64,000 nt of DNA from Bariatricus massiliensis (GTDB lineage Bacteria; Bacillota; Clostridia; Lachnospirales; Lachnospiraceae). This document shows, piece by piece, positions 35,489 through 44,752 of this stretch. Under the pieces are notes generated by a model. It searched no databases. It was not told the origin of the DNA and saw nothing but the letters and a program-made list of their open reading frames with translations. Position 1 is the first letter of the stretch, and every line of letters begins with the position of its first letter. The stretch lies in assembly GCF_900086725.1 (NCBI RefSeq), contig NZ_LT574837.1, positions 126,501 through 190,500 on the forward strand. The letters run 5' to 3'. Both the position numbers and the translations under genes were made by a program.

Positions 35489-38400
35489 CTATTCTTCTGT
35501 CATTCCGGCAAATTCAGCTGAATCTTCTTCCACATCTGTTTCCACATTAATGTCGTCCTCAGACAGCAGGTTCTCATTGATAACATCCTCTGCCTCGCCG
35601 TCTTCGTCGTCGAATTCGTCAAACAAAATCTCGTCGTCCATTCCGACTTCTGTATCCAGCTTTACATCACGGTATTTTCTCATACCGGTACCTGCCGGAA
35701 TCAATTTACCGATGATAACATTTTCCTTCAGGCCAATCAGCGGGTCAACCTTTCCTTTAATAGCCGCTTCTGTCAGGACCTTAGTCGTCTCCTGGAAGGA
35801 AGCCGCTGAAAGGAATGAGTTGGTAGCCAGTGAGGCCTTCGTGATACCGAGCATTACCTGCTCGCCGGTAGCCGGTTCTTTGCCCTCTGCCTCCAATGCT
35901 TCGTTGGCGTCTTCAAAATCAAGAATATCCACCATAGTGCCCGGAAGGAACTCGGTATCTCCGCTTTCTTCGATACGGATTTTCTTCAACATCTGGCGTA
36001 CAATCACCTCGATATGCTTATCGTTGATTTCAACACCCTGCAGACGGTAAACTCTCTGCACCTCCTGAAGCATGTAGTCCTGCGCGGCACGCAGTCCTTT
36101 GATCTTCAACAGGTCATGCGGGTTGATACTACCTTCTGTCAGCTCGTCTCCGGCCTCCAGTACCGCTCCGTCCATCACTTTAATTCTGGAACCGTAAGGA
36201 ATCAGGTATGCCTTTGATTCTCCGGTCTCGTGATTGGTGACGATGACTTCACGTTTCTTCTTTGTATCGTTGATATTTGCCACGCCGCCGAATTCCGCGA
36301 TAATCGCAAGTCCCTTCGGCTTTCTCGCCTCAAAGAGCTCCTCGACACGGGGAAGACCCTGCGTGATATCATCACCGGCAACACCGCCCGTATGGAAGGT
36401 ACGCATGGTAAGCTGTGTACCCGGCTCTCCGATGGACTGTGCCGCGATAATACCTACCGCCTCACCGACCTGTACCGGCTCACCGGTAGCCATGTTGGCG
36501 CCGTAGCATTTTGCGCAGATACCGATGTGAGATTTACAGGTAAGAATGGTACGAATCTTCACCTTCTTAAGCGGTGAATTGCCGTTTTCATCCACACCGA
36601 ACTTCATAACCCGCTCCGCGCGTCTCGGTGTAATCATATGGTTTGCTTTTACAAGTACGTTTCCGTCCTTGTCGCAGATTGTATTGCAGGAATAACGTCC
36701 TGTAATACGCTCCTGTAAGCTTTCAATCTCTTCATTGCCGTCCATGAACGCATGCACGTACATACCCGGAATCATGCCCTCTTTTTCACCACAGTCTACT
36801 TCACGGATAATCAAATCCTGAGAAACGTCTACAAGACGTCTTGTCAAGTATCCTGAATCGGCAGTACGAAGGGCCGTATCAGAAAGACCTTTACGGGCTC
36901 CATGTGCAGACATGAAGTATTCCAGTACGTCAAGACCTTCACGGAAGTTTGACTTGATCGGCAGCTCGATAGTACGTCCGGTCGTGTCGGCCATAAGACC
37001 ACGCATACCGGCAAGCTGTTTGATCTGCTTGTCAGAACCACGGGCTCCGGAGTCAGCCATCATAAAGATGTTGTTATATTTATCCAGACCGGAAAGCAGG
37101 GCCTCTGTCAACTCATCATCGGTTGCCTTCCATGTCTCTACTACTTCTTTGTAACGCTCTTCTTCTGTGATAAGGCCACGCTTGAAGTTCTTCGTGATTC
37201 TATCCACTGTATCCTGAGCCTTCTCGATCAGCTCCGGCTTCTGCGGAGGCACGGTCATATCGGAAATGGATACGGTCATAGCCGCTCTTGTGGAGTACTT
37301 GTAACCGATAGCCTTTACATTATCCAATACTTCGGCAGTTGCAGTAGCGCCGTGTGTATTGATAACTTTTTCCAGAATCTGCTTCAGCTGTTTCTTTCCT
37401 ACGTGGAAATCCACTTCAAGAAGGAGGTCGTTGCCCTCAGCCTCACGGTCGACAAAACCTAAATCCTGCGGAATAATCTCATTGAACAAGAAACGTCCGA
37501 GGGTGGACTCAACAATCCCCGTCAGGCACTCCCCGTCGGGCGCCATCTTGTTGACACGAACTTTTATTCTCGAATGGAGCGTAATTGCACCATTTTCGTA
37601 AGCAAGAATCGCTTCATTTACACTCTTGAAGGACTTTCCTTCTCCCAAGGCTCCCGGTCTTTCCTGTGTCAGGTAGTAGATACCGAGTACCATATCCTGA
37701 GATGGAACGGCCACCGGGCCACCGTCTGAAGGCTTCAGAAGGTTGTTCGGAGAGAGCAGAAGGAAACGGCACTCTGCCTGTGCTTCCACGGAAAGCGGAA
37801 GATGCACGGCCATCTGGTCACCGTCAAAGTCGGCGTTGTATGCGGTACATACAAGCGGATGAAGCTTAATAGCCTTACCTTCTACCAGAATCGGCTCGAA
37901 CGCCTGAATTCCAAGTCTATGCAGTGTGGGGGCACGGTTCAGCATAACCGGATGCTCCTTGATTACATCCTCCAGCACATCCCATACTTCCGGCTGAAGT
38001 CTCTCTACCATCTTCTTGGCGTTTTTAATATTGTGCGCAGTTCCGTTCGCAACCAGCTCTTTCATAACGAAAGGCTTGAACAGCTCGATTGCCATCTCTT
38101 TCGGGAGGCCGCACTGGTAAATCTTAAGCTCCGGCCCTACTACGATAACAGAACGTCCTGAGTAGTCAACACGCTTTCCGAGAAGGTTCTGACGGAAACG
38201 TCCTGATTTACCCTTGAGCATATCGGAAAGAGATTTGAGCGCACGGTTACCAGGCCCTGTTACCGGACGTCCGCGGCGGCCGTTGTCGATGAGAGCGTCA
38301 ACAGCCTCCTGAAGCATTCTCTTTTCATTTCTCACGATAATGTCAGGCGCTCCCAGTTCGAGCAGTCTCTTTAAACGGTTATTTCTATTGATAATTCTTC

Positions 38401-39199
38401 TGTACAAATCATTCAAGTCAGAGGTGGCAAAACGTCCGCCGTCGAGCTGAACCATAGGACGCAAATCCGGCGGGATAACCGGGATTGCGGTCATGATCAT
38501 CCATTCCGGCTTATTTCCTGACTCACGGAAAGCTTCCACTACTTCCAGACGTTTTACGATTCTTGCCCGCTTCTGCCCGGTTGCACCGTTCAGTCCGGTC
38601 TGCAGTTCTTCGTATTCTTTATCCAAATCTATTGCCTGCAGAAGTTCCATGATAGACTCTGCACCCATACCGACGCGGAAGGCGCTTCCCCAAGTCTCTC
38701 TTGCATCCTGATATTCCTGCTCGGAGAGAACCTGCTTGTACTGAAGGTCAGTCTCGCCCTTATCCAAAACGATATAGGAAGCGAAGTACAATACTTTCTC
38801 CAATGTTCTCGGAGACAAGTCAAGAATCAATCCCATACGGCTCGGAATCCCCTTAAAGTACCAGATATGGGAAACCGGCGCCGCCAGCGCAATGTGCCCC
38901 ATACGTTCACGGCGCACACTGGCTTTGGTAACTTCTACGCCGCATCGGTCGCAGACTACCCCTTTATAACGAATCTTTTTATATTTTCCACAATGACATT
39001 CCCAGTCTTTGCTTGGCCCGAAAATCTTCTCACAGAACAGACCGTCTTTTTCCGGCTTCAGTGTTCTGTAGTTGATTGTCTCCGGCTTGGTAACCTCGCC
39101 ACGGGACCAATCAAGAATTTTCTCCGGAGATGCCAGACCAATTTTAATCGCATCAAATGTCATCGGCTGATACGTTGCTTCATTTTTAGTTTCTGTCAT
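35489..39199 (-). CDS. rpoC: RNA polymerase beta' subunit
   Basis: Catalytic subunit of 1236 residues, a Firmicutes-type length without the large proteobacterial insertions. Visible are the N-terminal zinc finger (CHCGKYKKIRYKGVVCDRCG), the rudder/lid region, the catalytic NADFDGDQM triad of Asp residues, the bridge helix and trigger loop (GEPGTQLTMRTFHTGG) and the second zinc site (CKSHIGICAKCYG). The tail is acidic. Thirteen bases after rpoB; ends in a strong terminator rather than continuing into rpsL as usual. Confidence 0.98.
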   Translation of the reverse strand: MTETKNEATYQPMTFDAIKIGLASPEKILDWSRGEVTKPETINYRTLKPEKDGLFCEKIFGPSKDWECHCGKYKKIRYKGVVCDRCGVEVTKASVRRERMGHIALAAPVSHIWYFKGIPSRMGLILDLSPRTLEKVLYFASYIVLDKGETDLQYKQVLSEQEYQDARETWGSAFRVGMGAESIMELLQAIDLDKEYEELQTGLNGATGQKRARIVKRLEVVEAFRESGNKPEWMIMTAIPVIPPDLRPMVQLDGGRFATSDLNDLYRRIINRNNRLKRLLELGAPDIIVRNEKRMLQEAVDALIDNGRRGRPVTGPGNRALKSLSDMLKGKSGRFRQNLLGKRVDYSGRSVIVVGPELKIYQCGLPKEMAIELFKPFVMKELVANGTAHNIKNAKKMVERLQPEVWDVLEDVIKEHPVMLNRAPTLHRLGIQAFEPILVEGKAIKLHPLVCTAYNADFDGDQMAVHLPLSVEAQAECRFLLLSPNNLLKPSDGGPVAVPSQDMVLGIYYLTQERPGALGEGKSFKSVNEAILAYENGAITLHSRIKVRVNKMAPDGECLTGIVESTLGRFLFNEIIPQDLGFVDREAEGNDLLLEVDFHVGKKQLKQILEKVINTHGATATAEVLDNVKAIGYKYSTRAAMTVSISDMTVPPQKPELIEKAQDTVDRITKNFKRGLITEEERYKEVVETWKATDDELTEALLSGLDKYNNIFMMADSGARGSDKQIKQLAGMRGLMADTTGRTIELPIKSNFREGLDVLEYFMSAHGARKGLSDTALRTADSGYLTRRLVDVSQDLIIREVDCGEKEGMIPGMYVHAFMDGNEEIESLQERITGRYSCNTICDKDGNVLVKANHMITPRRAERVMKFGVDENGNSPLKKVKIRTILTCKSHIGICAKCYGANMATGEPVQVGEAVGIIAAQSIGEPGTQLTMRTFHTGGVAGDDITQGLPRVEELFEARKPKGLAIIAEFGGVANINDTKKKREVIVTNHETGESKAYLIPYGSRIKVMDGAVLEAGDELTEGSINPHDLLKIKGLRAAQDYMLQEVQRVYRLQGVEINDKHIEVIVRQMLKKIRIEESGDTEFLPGTMVDILDFEDANEALEAEGKEPATGEQVMLGITKASLATNSFLSAASFQETTKVLTEAAIKGKVDPLIGLKENVIIGKLIPAGTGMRKYRDVKLDTEVGMDDEILFDEFDDEDGEAEDVINENLLSEDDINVETDVEEDSAEFAGMTEE

Positions 39200-39212
39200 A
39201 TCGGCATCCTCC

Positions 39213-42200
39213 CTACTCTAAGTCCATATCGTCATCATCGTCAAATTCTTCAAAATCTTCTGTAAATTCTTCGAAATCCTCGTCTTCCGGTTCATCCTCC
39301 ACATCAACAAGCTCACCGTCCGCAAATTCCTGCTGGCTGTAACCGTGTTTGCCGTAGTCCTCTTCTCTGTCTGCTCTTCTGCTCTCGCCTTCGATAATAT
39401 GGTTCAGGTTCGTATCGCCGTAGTCAACACTTTCCATAATCTCTACTTCTGTGTTGTCCTCACGTAGCACACGTACATCCAGACCAAGGGACTGGAGCTC
39501 CTTCAAAAGAACCTTAAAGGATTCCGGAATACCCGGTTCTGGGATATTCTCGCCTTTGATAATGGCCTCGTAAGTCTTTACACGTCCGACAACGTCATCA
39601 GATTTCACAGTCAGGATTTCCTGCAGTGTGTAAGATGCGCCGTACGCCTCCAGAGCCCAAACCTCCATCTCACCGAAACGCTGTCCGCCGAACTGTGCTT
39701 TACCGCCCAGTGGCTGCTGTGTGACGAGTGAGTAAGGACCGGTAGAACGGGCATGGATCTTATCGTCTACCAGATGATGCAGCTTCAAGTAGTGCATGTG
39801 TCCGATAGTTACCGGACTGTCGAAGAACTCTCCAGTACGTCCGTCTCTTAGACGAACCTTTCCGTCGCGGGAAAGCGGTACGCCCTTCCACAATTTTCTG
39901 TGCTCTCTGTTTTCAGACAGATATTCTAAAACTTCCGGAAGCAGTTCTGCCCCGTGCTTTGCTTCAAATTCTTCCCATTCCAGATTGACATAATCATTGG
40001 CCAAATCCAGAGTGTCCATAATATCATTTTCATTGGCGCCGTCGAATACCGGTGTCGCAATGTTAAATCCAAGTGCTTTTGACGCAAGGCTTAAATGAAT
40101 CTCAAGTACCTGACCGATGTTCATACGGGAAGGCACGCCCAGCGGGTTCAGTACGATGTCAAGTGGACGTCCGTTCGGTAGGAACGGCATATCTTCCACC
40201 GGAAGGACACGGGAAACAACACCCTTGTTACCATGACGGCCGGCCATCTTGTCACCCACGGAGATTTTTCTCTTCTGGGCAATGTAGATGCGGACTGCCT
40301 GATTCACGCCGGGTGACAGTTCATCACCGTTTTCTCTTGTAAATACCTTGGCGTCCACAACGATACCGTATTCGCCGTGAGGTACTTTCAGTGAAGTGTC
40401 TCTTACTTCACGGGCCTTCTCACCGAAAATAGCGCGGAGAAGCCGCTCCTCCGCCGTCAGCTCAGTCTCTCCCTTCGGGGTAACCTTGCCGACCAGAATG
40501 TCTCCTGCACGTACTTCCGCACCAATGCGGATAATACCTCTTTCGTCCAAATCCTTCAGCGCGTCATCGCCCACGCCCGGAATATCGCGTGTGATTTCTT
40601 CCGGTCCTAGCTTGGTGTCGCGGGATTCTGCTTCGTATTCTTCAATGTGTACAGAAGTATAGACATCCTCCTGTACCAGTCTTTCGCTTAAAAGTACCGC
40701 ATCCTCGTAGTTATAACCTTCCCAAGTCATAAATCCGATGAGCGGGTTCTTGCCGAGCGCCATCTCGCCGTTGGCAGTAGACGGTCCGTCTGCAATTACC
40801 TGACCTGCTTCTACGCGCTCGCCTTTTACTACAATCGGTCTCTGATTGTAGCAGTTGCTCTGGTTGCTTCGAAGGAACTTCGTAAGCTTGTATGTCTTTC
40901 TTGTCTTATCATCCTGTTTGATGACAATCTCGGTAGAAGTAGAACGTTCAATGACACCGCCCTGCTCTGCCACGATACATACGCCAGAGTCTACCGCAGC
41001 CTTGACTTCCATACCTGTTCCGACAACCGGAGCTTCTGTAGTCAAAAGCGGAACCGCCTGACGCTGCATGTTGGAGCCCATCAGCGCACGGTTAGCATCG
41101 TCATTTTCCAAGAAAGGAATCAGCGCTGTAGCAACGGAGAACACCATCTTCGGAGAAACGTCCATGTAGTCGAACATCTTTCTCTCGTATTCCTGTGTCT
41201 CTTCACGGTAACGTCCGGATACATTCTTATGGATGAAGTGTCCCTCATCATCCAGAGGCTCGTTGGCCTGTGCCACGTGGTAGTTATCCTCTTCGTCGGC
41301 AGTCATATATACAACTTCGTCTGTTACGATCGGGTTCTGCGGGTCTGTCTTGTCGACCTTGCGGTATGGCGCTTCCACAAAACCGTACTCGTTGATTCTT
41401 GCATAGCATGCAAGAGAGTTGATCAGACCGATGTTTGGGCCTTCAGGGGTCTCGATCGGACACATTCTTCCATAGTGGGAATAATGAACGTCACGGACCT
41501 CAAATCCGGCACGGTCTCTGGAAAGACCTCCTGGTCCCAATGCGGACAGACGTCTCTTGTGGGTCAGCTCGCCAAGCGGGTTGTTCTGATCCATGAACTG
41601 TGACAGCTGTGAGGAACCGAAGAACTCCTTCACCGCCGCCGTCACCGGCTTGATGTTGATGAGTGACTGCGGTGAAATCCCTTCCAAATCCTGAGTTGTC
41701 ATTCTTTCACGAACGACTCTTTCCAATCTGGAAAGACCGATTCTATACTGATTCTGGAGCAGCTCGCCAACGGCACGGATACGTCTGTTGCCCAGATGGT
41801 CGATGTCATCGTCATTACCGATGCCAAACTCCAGATGCATGTTGTAATTGATGGACGCGAAAATATCTTCCTTTGTGATGTGCTTCGGAATCAATTCATG
41901 GATATTTTTCCTGATTGCCTCTTTTAACTCTTCGATATCTCCCGCTGTATCTTCCAGTAGTTCTGCCAGAACCGGATAGTATACCAGCTCTGTGACCCCG
42001 ACTTCCTTCGGTTCAATATCGACGATAGCCTTCAAGTCCACCATCATGTTAGAGAGAACCTTTACATTACGCTCTCCGTCTTCCTTCTCAATCCACACAA
42101 ACGGAACGGCAGCGTTCTGAATTGTATCCGCCAATTCCCTTGTCACTTCCCTGCCCTTTTCAGCAAGCACCTCGCCTGTAAGCGGGCTCACCACATCATC

Positions 42201-43085
42201 GGCAAGAACATGTCCGGTAATACGGTTTCTGAGGAGAAGCTTCTTATTAAATTTATAACGGCCTACTTTTGCCAAATCATAACGTCTCGGGTCGAAGAAC
42301 ATGCTCGTGATCAAGCTCTCCGCACTGTCCACCGCAAGCGGCTCGCCCGGACGAATCTTCTTATATAATTCAAGGAGGCCTTCCTGATAGTTCTCAGCAG
42401 TATCTTTGGAGAAACTCGCAAGAATCTTCGGCTCTTCACCGAACAATTCGAGAATCTCCGCGTTGGTTCCGACACCGAGGGCACGAATCAAGACGGTAAT
42501 CGGTACCTTTCTAGTTCTATCTACACGAACATAAAAAACGTCATTGGAGTCTGTTTCGTATTCAAGCCATGCACCGCGGTTCGGGATAACAGTACAGGAA
42601 TACAGTTCTTTACCGATCTTGTCATGCGCAACCGCATAGTAGATACCTGGGGAACGAACAAGCTGGCTTACGATAACACGCTCTGCTCCGTTGATAACGA
42701 ACGTACCTGTCTTTGTCATAAGAGGCAGGTCGCCCATAAAGATTTCGTGCTCATTAATCTCATCCGTTTCCTTGTTATGAAGCCTTACCTTCACTTTCAG
42801 AGGTGCTGCAAATGTTGCATCACGTTCTTTACATTCTTCGATCGTATACTTCACTTCATCTTCGCATAATGTAAAATCAACAAATTCCAAACTCAGATGA
42901 CCGCTGTAATCGGAAATCGGAGAAATATCATCAAACACTTCATTTAATCCCTCATCCAGAAACCATTGGTAGGAATCCTTCTGGACTTCGATTAAGTTAG
43001 GCATTTGGAGTACTTCTTTTTGTCTGGAATAGCTCATTCGCATGCTTTTTCCGTTTGTGATGGGACGAATTCTGTTTTTCTCCAT
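39213..43085 (-). CDS. rpoB: RNA polymerase beta subunit
   Basis: Subunit of 1290 residues. The rifampicin region SQFMDQNNPLGELTHKRRLSALGPGG is present and looks wild type, as are the KRKISVGDKMAGRHGNKGV and QPLGGKAQFGGQRFGEMEVWALEAYGA motifs. The acidic C-terminal tail (EDFEEFDDDDDMDLE) is notable. The frame opens at 43148, but the ATG at 43085 follows AAGGAGTG and starts at the normal N-terminus. It has its own promoter at 43183-43212, apart from rplJ-rplL, which end in a terminator. Confidence 0.98.
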   Translation of the reverse strand: MEKNRIRPITNGKSMRMSYSRQKEVLQMPNLIEVQKDSYQWFLDEGLNEVFDDISPISDYSGHLSLEFVDFTLCEDEVKYTIEECKERDATFAAPLKVKVRLHNKETDEINEHEIFMGDLPLMTKTGTFVINGAERVIVSQLVRSPGIYYAVAHDKIGKELYSCTVIPNRGAWLEYETDSNDVFYVRVDRTRKVPITVLIRALGVGTNAEILELFGEEPKILASFSKDTAENYQEGLLELYKKIRPGEPLAVDSAESLITSMFFDPRRYDLAKVGRYKFNKKLLLRNRITGHVLADDVVSPLTGEVLAEKGREVTRELADTIQNAAVPFVWIEKEDGERNVKVLSNMMVDLKAIVDIEPKEVGVTELVYYPVLAELLEDTAGDIEELKEAIRKNIHELIPKHITKEDIFASINYNMHLEFGIGNDDDIDHLGNRRIRAVGELLQNQYRIGLSRLERVVRERMTTQDLEGISPQSLINIKPVTAAVKEFFGSSQLSQFMDQNNPLGELTHKRRLSALGPGGLSRDRAGFEVRDVHYSHYGRMCPIETPEGPNIGLINSLACYARINEYGFVEAPYRKVDKTDPQNPIVTDEVVYMTADEEDNYHVAQANEPLDDEGHFIHKNVSGRYREETQEYERKMFDYMDVSPKMVFSVATALIPFLENDDANRALMGSNMQRQAVPLLTTEAPVVGTGMEVKAAVDSGVCIVAEQGGVIERSTSTEIVIKQDDKTRKTYKLTKFLRSNQSNCYNQRPIVVKGERVEAGQVIADGPSTANGEMALGKNPLIGFMTWEGYNYEDAVLLSERLVQEDVYTSVHIEEYEAESRDTKLGPEEITRDIPGVGDDALKDLDERGIIRIGAEVRAGDILVGKVTPKGETELTAEERLLRAIFGEKAREVRDTSLKVPHGEYGIVVDAKVFTRENGDELSPGVNQAVRIYIAQKRKISVGDKMAGRHGNKGVVSRVLPVEDMPFLPNGRPLDIVLNPLGVPSRMNIGQVLEIHLSLASKALGFNIATPVFDGANENDIMDTLDLANDYVNLEWEEFEAKHGAELLPEVLEYLSENREHRKLWKGVPLSRDGKVRLRDGRTGEFFDSPVTIGHMHYLKLHHLVDDKIHARSTGPYSLVTQQPLGGKAQFGGQRFGEMEVWALEAYGASYTLQEILTVKSDDVVGRVKTYEAIIKGENIPEPGIPESFKVLLKELQSLGLDVRVLREDNTEVEIMESVDYGDTNLNHIIEGESRRADREEDYGKHGYSQQEFADGELVDVEDEPEDEDFEEFTEDFEEFDDDDDMDLE

Positions 43086-43182
43086 TGACGTTTCACTCCT
43101 TATATGATAAATTTTCGGGTAATTATTACGCCTAATTTTAGGGCGCACTTATGGCATGGTTTTCCACAATAGCGCATTTTTT

Positions 43183-43212
43183 ACTATAGCACATGGGCTT
43201 TTTGCTTGTCAA
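43183..43212 (-). promoter_or_regulatory. promoter of rpoB-rpoC
   Basis: Minus-strand TTGACA (43207-43212), 18-base spacer, TATAGT (43183-43188), about 100 bases before rpoB. Confidence 0.75.
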
Positions 43213-43246
43213 GGACTTTTTCAGAAACTTTCAAAGGGAACTCAAA

Positions 43247-43280
43247 GGGGACAGGTCCCAACGCGTTGGGACCTGTCCCC
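43247..43280. repeat. 34-base perfect palindrome, REP-like
   Basis: Perfect self-complementary sequence whose arms read GGGGACAGGTCCCAAC and the complement around GC. It lies between the rplL terminator and the rpoB promoter. The GGGGACAGGTCCC word resembles REP-type elements moved by Y1 (RAYT) transposases in many bacteria; no transposase is in the window. Confidence 0.7.
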
Positions 43281-43310
43281 CTCTACAATTCTGAAACTAT
43301 TCCGACAACT

Positions 43311-43353
43311 AGAAAAGGTATCTCCGCAAGTAAACTTGGGTGATACCTTTTTC
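43311..43353 (-). terminator. terminator of rplJ-rplL
   Basis: Imperfect stem AAAAAGGTATC...GATACCTTTT with a short loop, 27 bases after the rplL stop; T-rich on both sides, so it may act on either strand. Confidence 0.8.
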
Positions 43354-43379
43354 TGTTAAGCTTCTTATGTTCAACCGAA

Positions 43380-43757
43380 TTACTTAAGGTTAACTTCTGC
43401 GCCTTCGCCTTCAAGTTTAGCTTTGATTTCTTCAGCTTCTGCCTTGGAAGCAGCTTCTTTTACTACCTTCGGAGCGTTGTCAACTAATTCTTTAGCTTCT
43501 TTTAATCCAAGTCCTGTGATTTCACGAACAACTTTGATTACTTTAACTTTAGAAGCTCCTGCAGAAACTAATTCTACATCGAACTCGTCTTTTTCTTCTA
43601 CTGCTGCTGCTCCGTCTCCAGCTGCTGCTGCAACTACAACACCTGCTGCTGCGGATACACCGAATTCTTCTTCACATGCTTTAACTAAATCGTTCAATTC
43701 TAATACAGATAATTCTTTGATAGCTTCAATAAATTCTGCTGTTGTTAATTTTGCCAT
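43380..43757 (-). CDS. rplL: 50S ribosomal protein L7/L12
   Basis: Stalk protein of 125 residues that recruits translation factors. N-terminal dimer domain (AKLTTAEFIEAIKELSVLEL), Ala/Gly-rich hinge, C-terminal factor-binding domain (VKVIKVVREITGLGLKEAKELVDNAP). The ATG at 43757 follows GGAGG; the frame's earlier start at 43772 is not used. The 119-base gap to rplJ holds a ribosomal-spacer repeat. Confidence 0.98.
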   Translation of the reverse strand: MAKLTTAEFIEAIKELSVLELNDLVKACEEEFGVSAAAGVVVAAAAGDGAAAVEEKDEFDVELVSAGASKVKVIKVVREITGLGLKEAKELVDNAPKVVKEAASKAEAEEIKAKLEGEGAEVNLK

Positions 43758-43789
43758 TTTATTTTCCTCCATTTTTAAGTTTTTTGATG

Positions 43790-43872
43790 AGTCATCCGCT
43801 ACACTAAGCTCGACAACACTTCGCCAAGTGTCCGGATGGGGTTCGCACTAAACGCAAAAGCATCATACTAAA
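43790..43872 (-). repeat. ribosomal-spacer repeat, copy 3 (rplJ-rplL)
   Basis: Minus-strand text has AGAGCATTTAG, TTAGTGCGAA (plus 43842-43851), then CACTTGGCGAAGTG, an inverted repeat in itself. Same order of words as the rpsG-fusA and rpsL-rpsG spacers. Confidence 0.5.
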
Positions 43873-43876
43873 TGCT

Positions 43877-44428
43877 CTACTCTGCCGGTGCTTCTTCTAC
43901 AGCTTCTGCTGCAGGAGCTTCTTCTGCTGCGGCTTCTGCCGGAGCGTCTCCCTGCTCTGCGATCTGATTAAGAACACGAGCAAGATTGGTAATTGGTGAC
44001 TGTAAGCTTCCAAGTAACTTGGACAGTAATTCTTCTCTTGACGGAATCTTAGATAATTCTGTAAGTCCCGTAATATCGTATACTGTGCCTTCAACCACAC
44101 CTGCTTTTAACTCAAGAGCTTCTGCTGTCTTAGCGAACTTGCAGAGGATTCTTGCCGGAGCTGTTGCGTCATCTTTAGAAATAGCAACTGCACTCGGTCC
44201 TTCCAGATACTCGTCTAACTGAGCGAAATCTGTTCCTTCAAAAGCTCTTTTCATCATTGTGTTTTTGCAGACCTTGTAAATGATACCCGCTTCTCTTAAC
44301 TGCTTACGAAGCTCTGTATCCTGAGCCACTGTCAAGCCACGATAGTCAACAAGCACGATAGACTGTGCGTCAACGATATCATCTGCGATTGCCTGTACGA
44401 TAGGTTGTTTTAATTCAACTTTTGCCAC
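43877..44428 (-). CDS. rplJ: 50S ribosomal protein L10
   Basis: Stalk base protein of 183 residues. It begins AKVELKQPIVQAIADDI and ends in an Ala/Glu-rich tail (APAEAAAEEAPAAEAVEEAPAE) longer than in many species. The start is a GTG at 44428 after AAGGAGGTG; the 75 codons open upstream belong to the leader RNA. Transcription starts at 44698-44726 and passes through an L10 leader with an attenuator, the usual autoregulation by the L10-L12 complex. Confidence 0.96.
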   Translation of the reverse strand: MAKVELKQPIVQAIADDIVDAQSIVLVDYRGLTVAQDTELRKQLREAGIIYKVCKNTMMKRAFEGTDFAQLDEYLEGPSAVAISKDDATAPARILCKFAKTAEALELKAGVVEGTVYDITGLTELSKIPSREELLSKLLGSLQSPITNLARVLNQIAEQGDAPAEAAAEEAPAAEAVEEAPAE

Positions 44429-44519
44429 GAATGGTGCACCTCCTTGTATATTTTTAAAACTGCCAAGGCACATTCTTGCGCCGAGCGCGGTCGTCTGCGA
44501 CATACTACATCTTCGCGCG

Positions 44520-44575
44520 AGTGCGCCTCCCCCGGAGGGTTTTATAGCATCGGGAACGAAGTTCCCTATGTTATA
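44520..44575 (-). repeat. post-terminator repeat element, copy 2
   Basis: Counterpart of 11927-11982, sharing CCCCGGAGG, the GGGAAC/GTTCCC dyad and ATGTTATA. It starts at the T run of the L10 attenuator hairpin, so it lies inside the rplJ leader transcript. Confidence 0.55.
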
Positions 44576-44604
44576 AAAAAACCTCCATGCCGGAACATAG
44601 AGGT
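44574..44604 (-). terminator. attenuator hairpin of the rplJ leader
   Basis: Stem ACCTCTATG / CATGGAGGT (44581-44604) followed by TTTTTTT on the minus strand, 150 bases before rplJ and within the leader. Confidence 0.8.
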
Positions 44605-44692
44605 TTAAGAATTCAATCATATGATTCTTGTCTTCCTCGGTAGGCGTTTTCATCCTTATGCCTTACGGCACCTACTGTCTTCGGCAGTTACT
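44581..44692 (-). promoter_or_regulatory. L10 leader RNA
   Basis: Minus-strand leader with CTGCCGAAGACAGTAGGTGCC and, after a loop, GCCTACCGAGG, which are the conserved paired parts of the Firmicutes ribosomal protein L10 leader (L10 binding). The attenuator stem follows at its 3' end. Expected to stop transcription when free L10 is in excess. Confidence 0.85.
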
Positions 44693-44697
44693 ATGAT

Positions 44698-44726
44698 AAT
44701 TTAGCATGTTTGATAATGAATGTCAA
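44698..44726 (-). promoter_or_regulatory. promoter of rplJ-rplL
   Basis: Minus-strand TTGACA (44721-44726), 17-base spacer, TAAATT (44698-44703), directly before the L10 leader. Confidence 0.8.
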
Positions 44727-44752
44727 GCATTTTCAAACATTTTCATGTACAT

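Noticed and set aside
44429..44653. 75-codon extension of L10
   Set aside because: This is the L10 leader with attenuator and a repeat; the protein matches the family only from the GTG at 44428.
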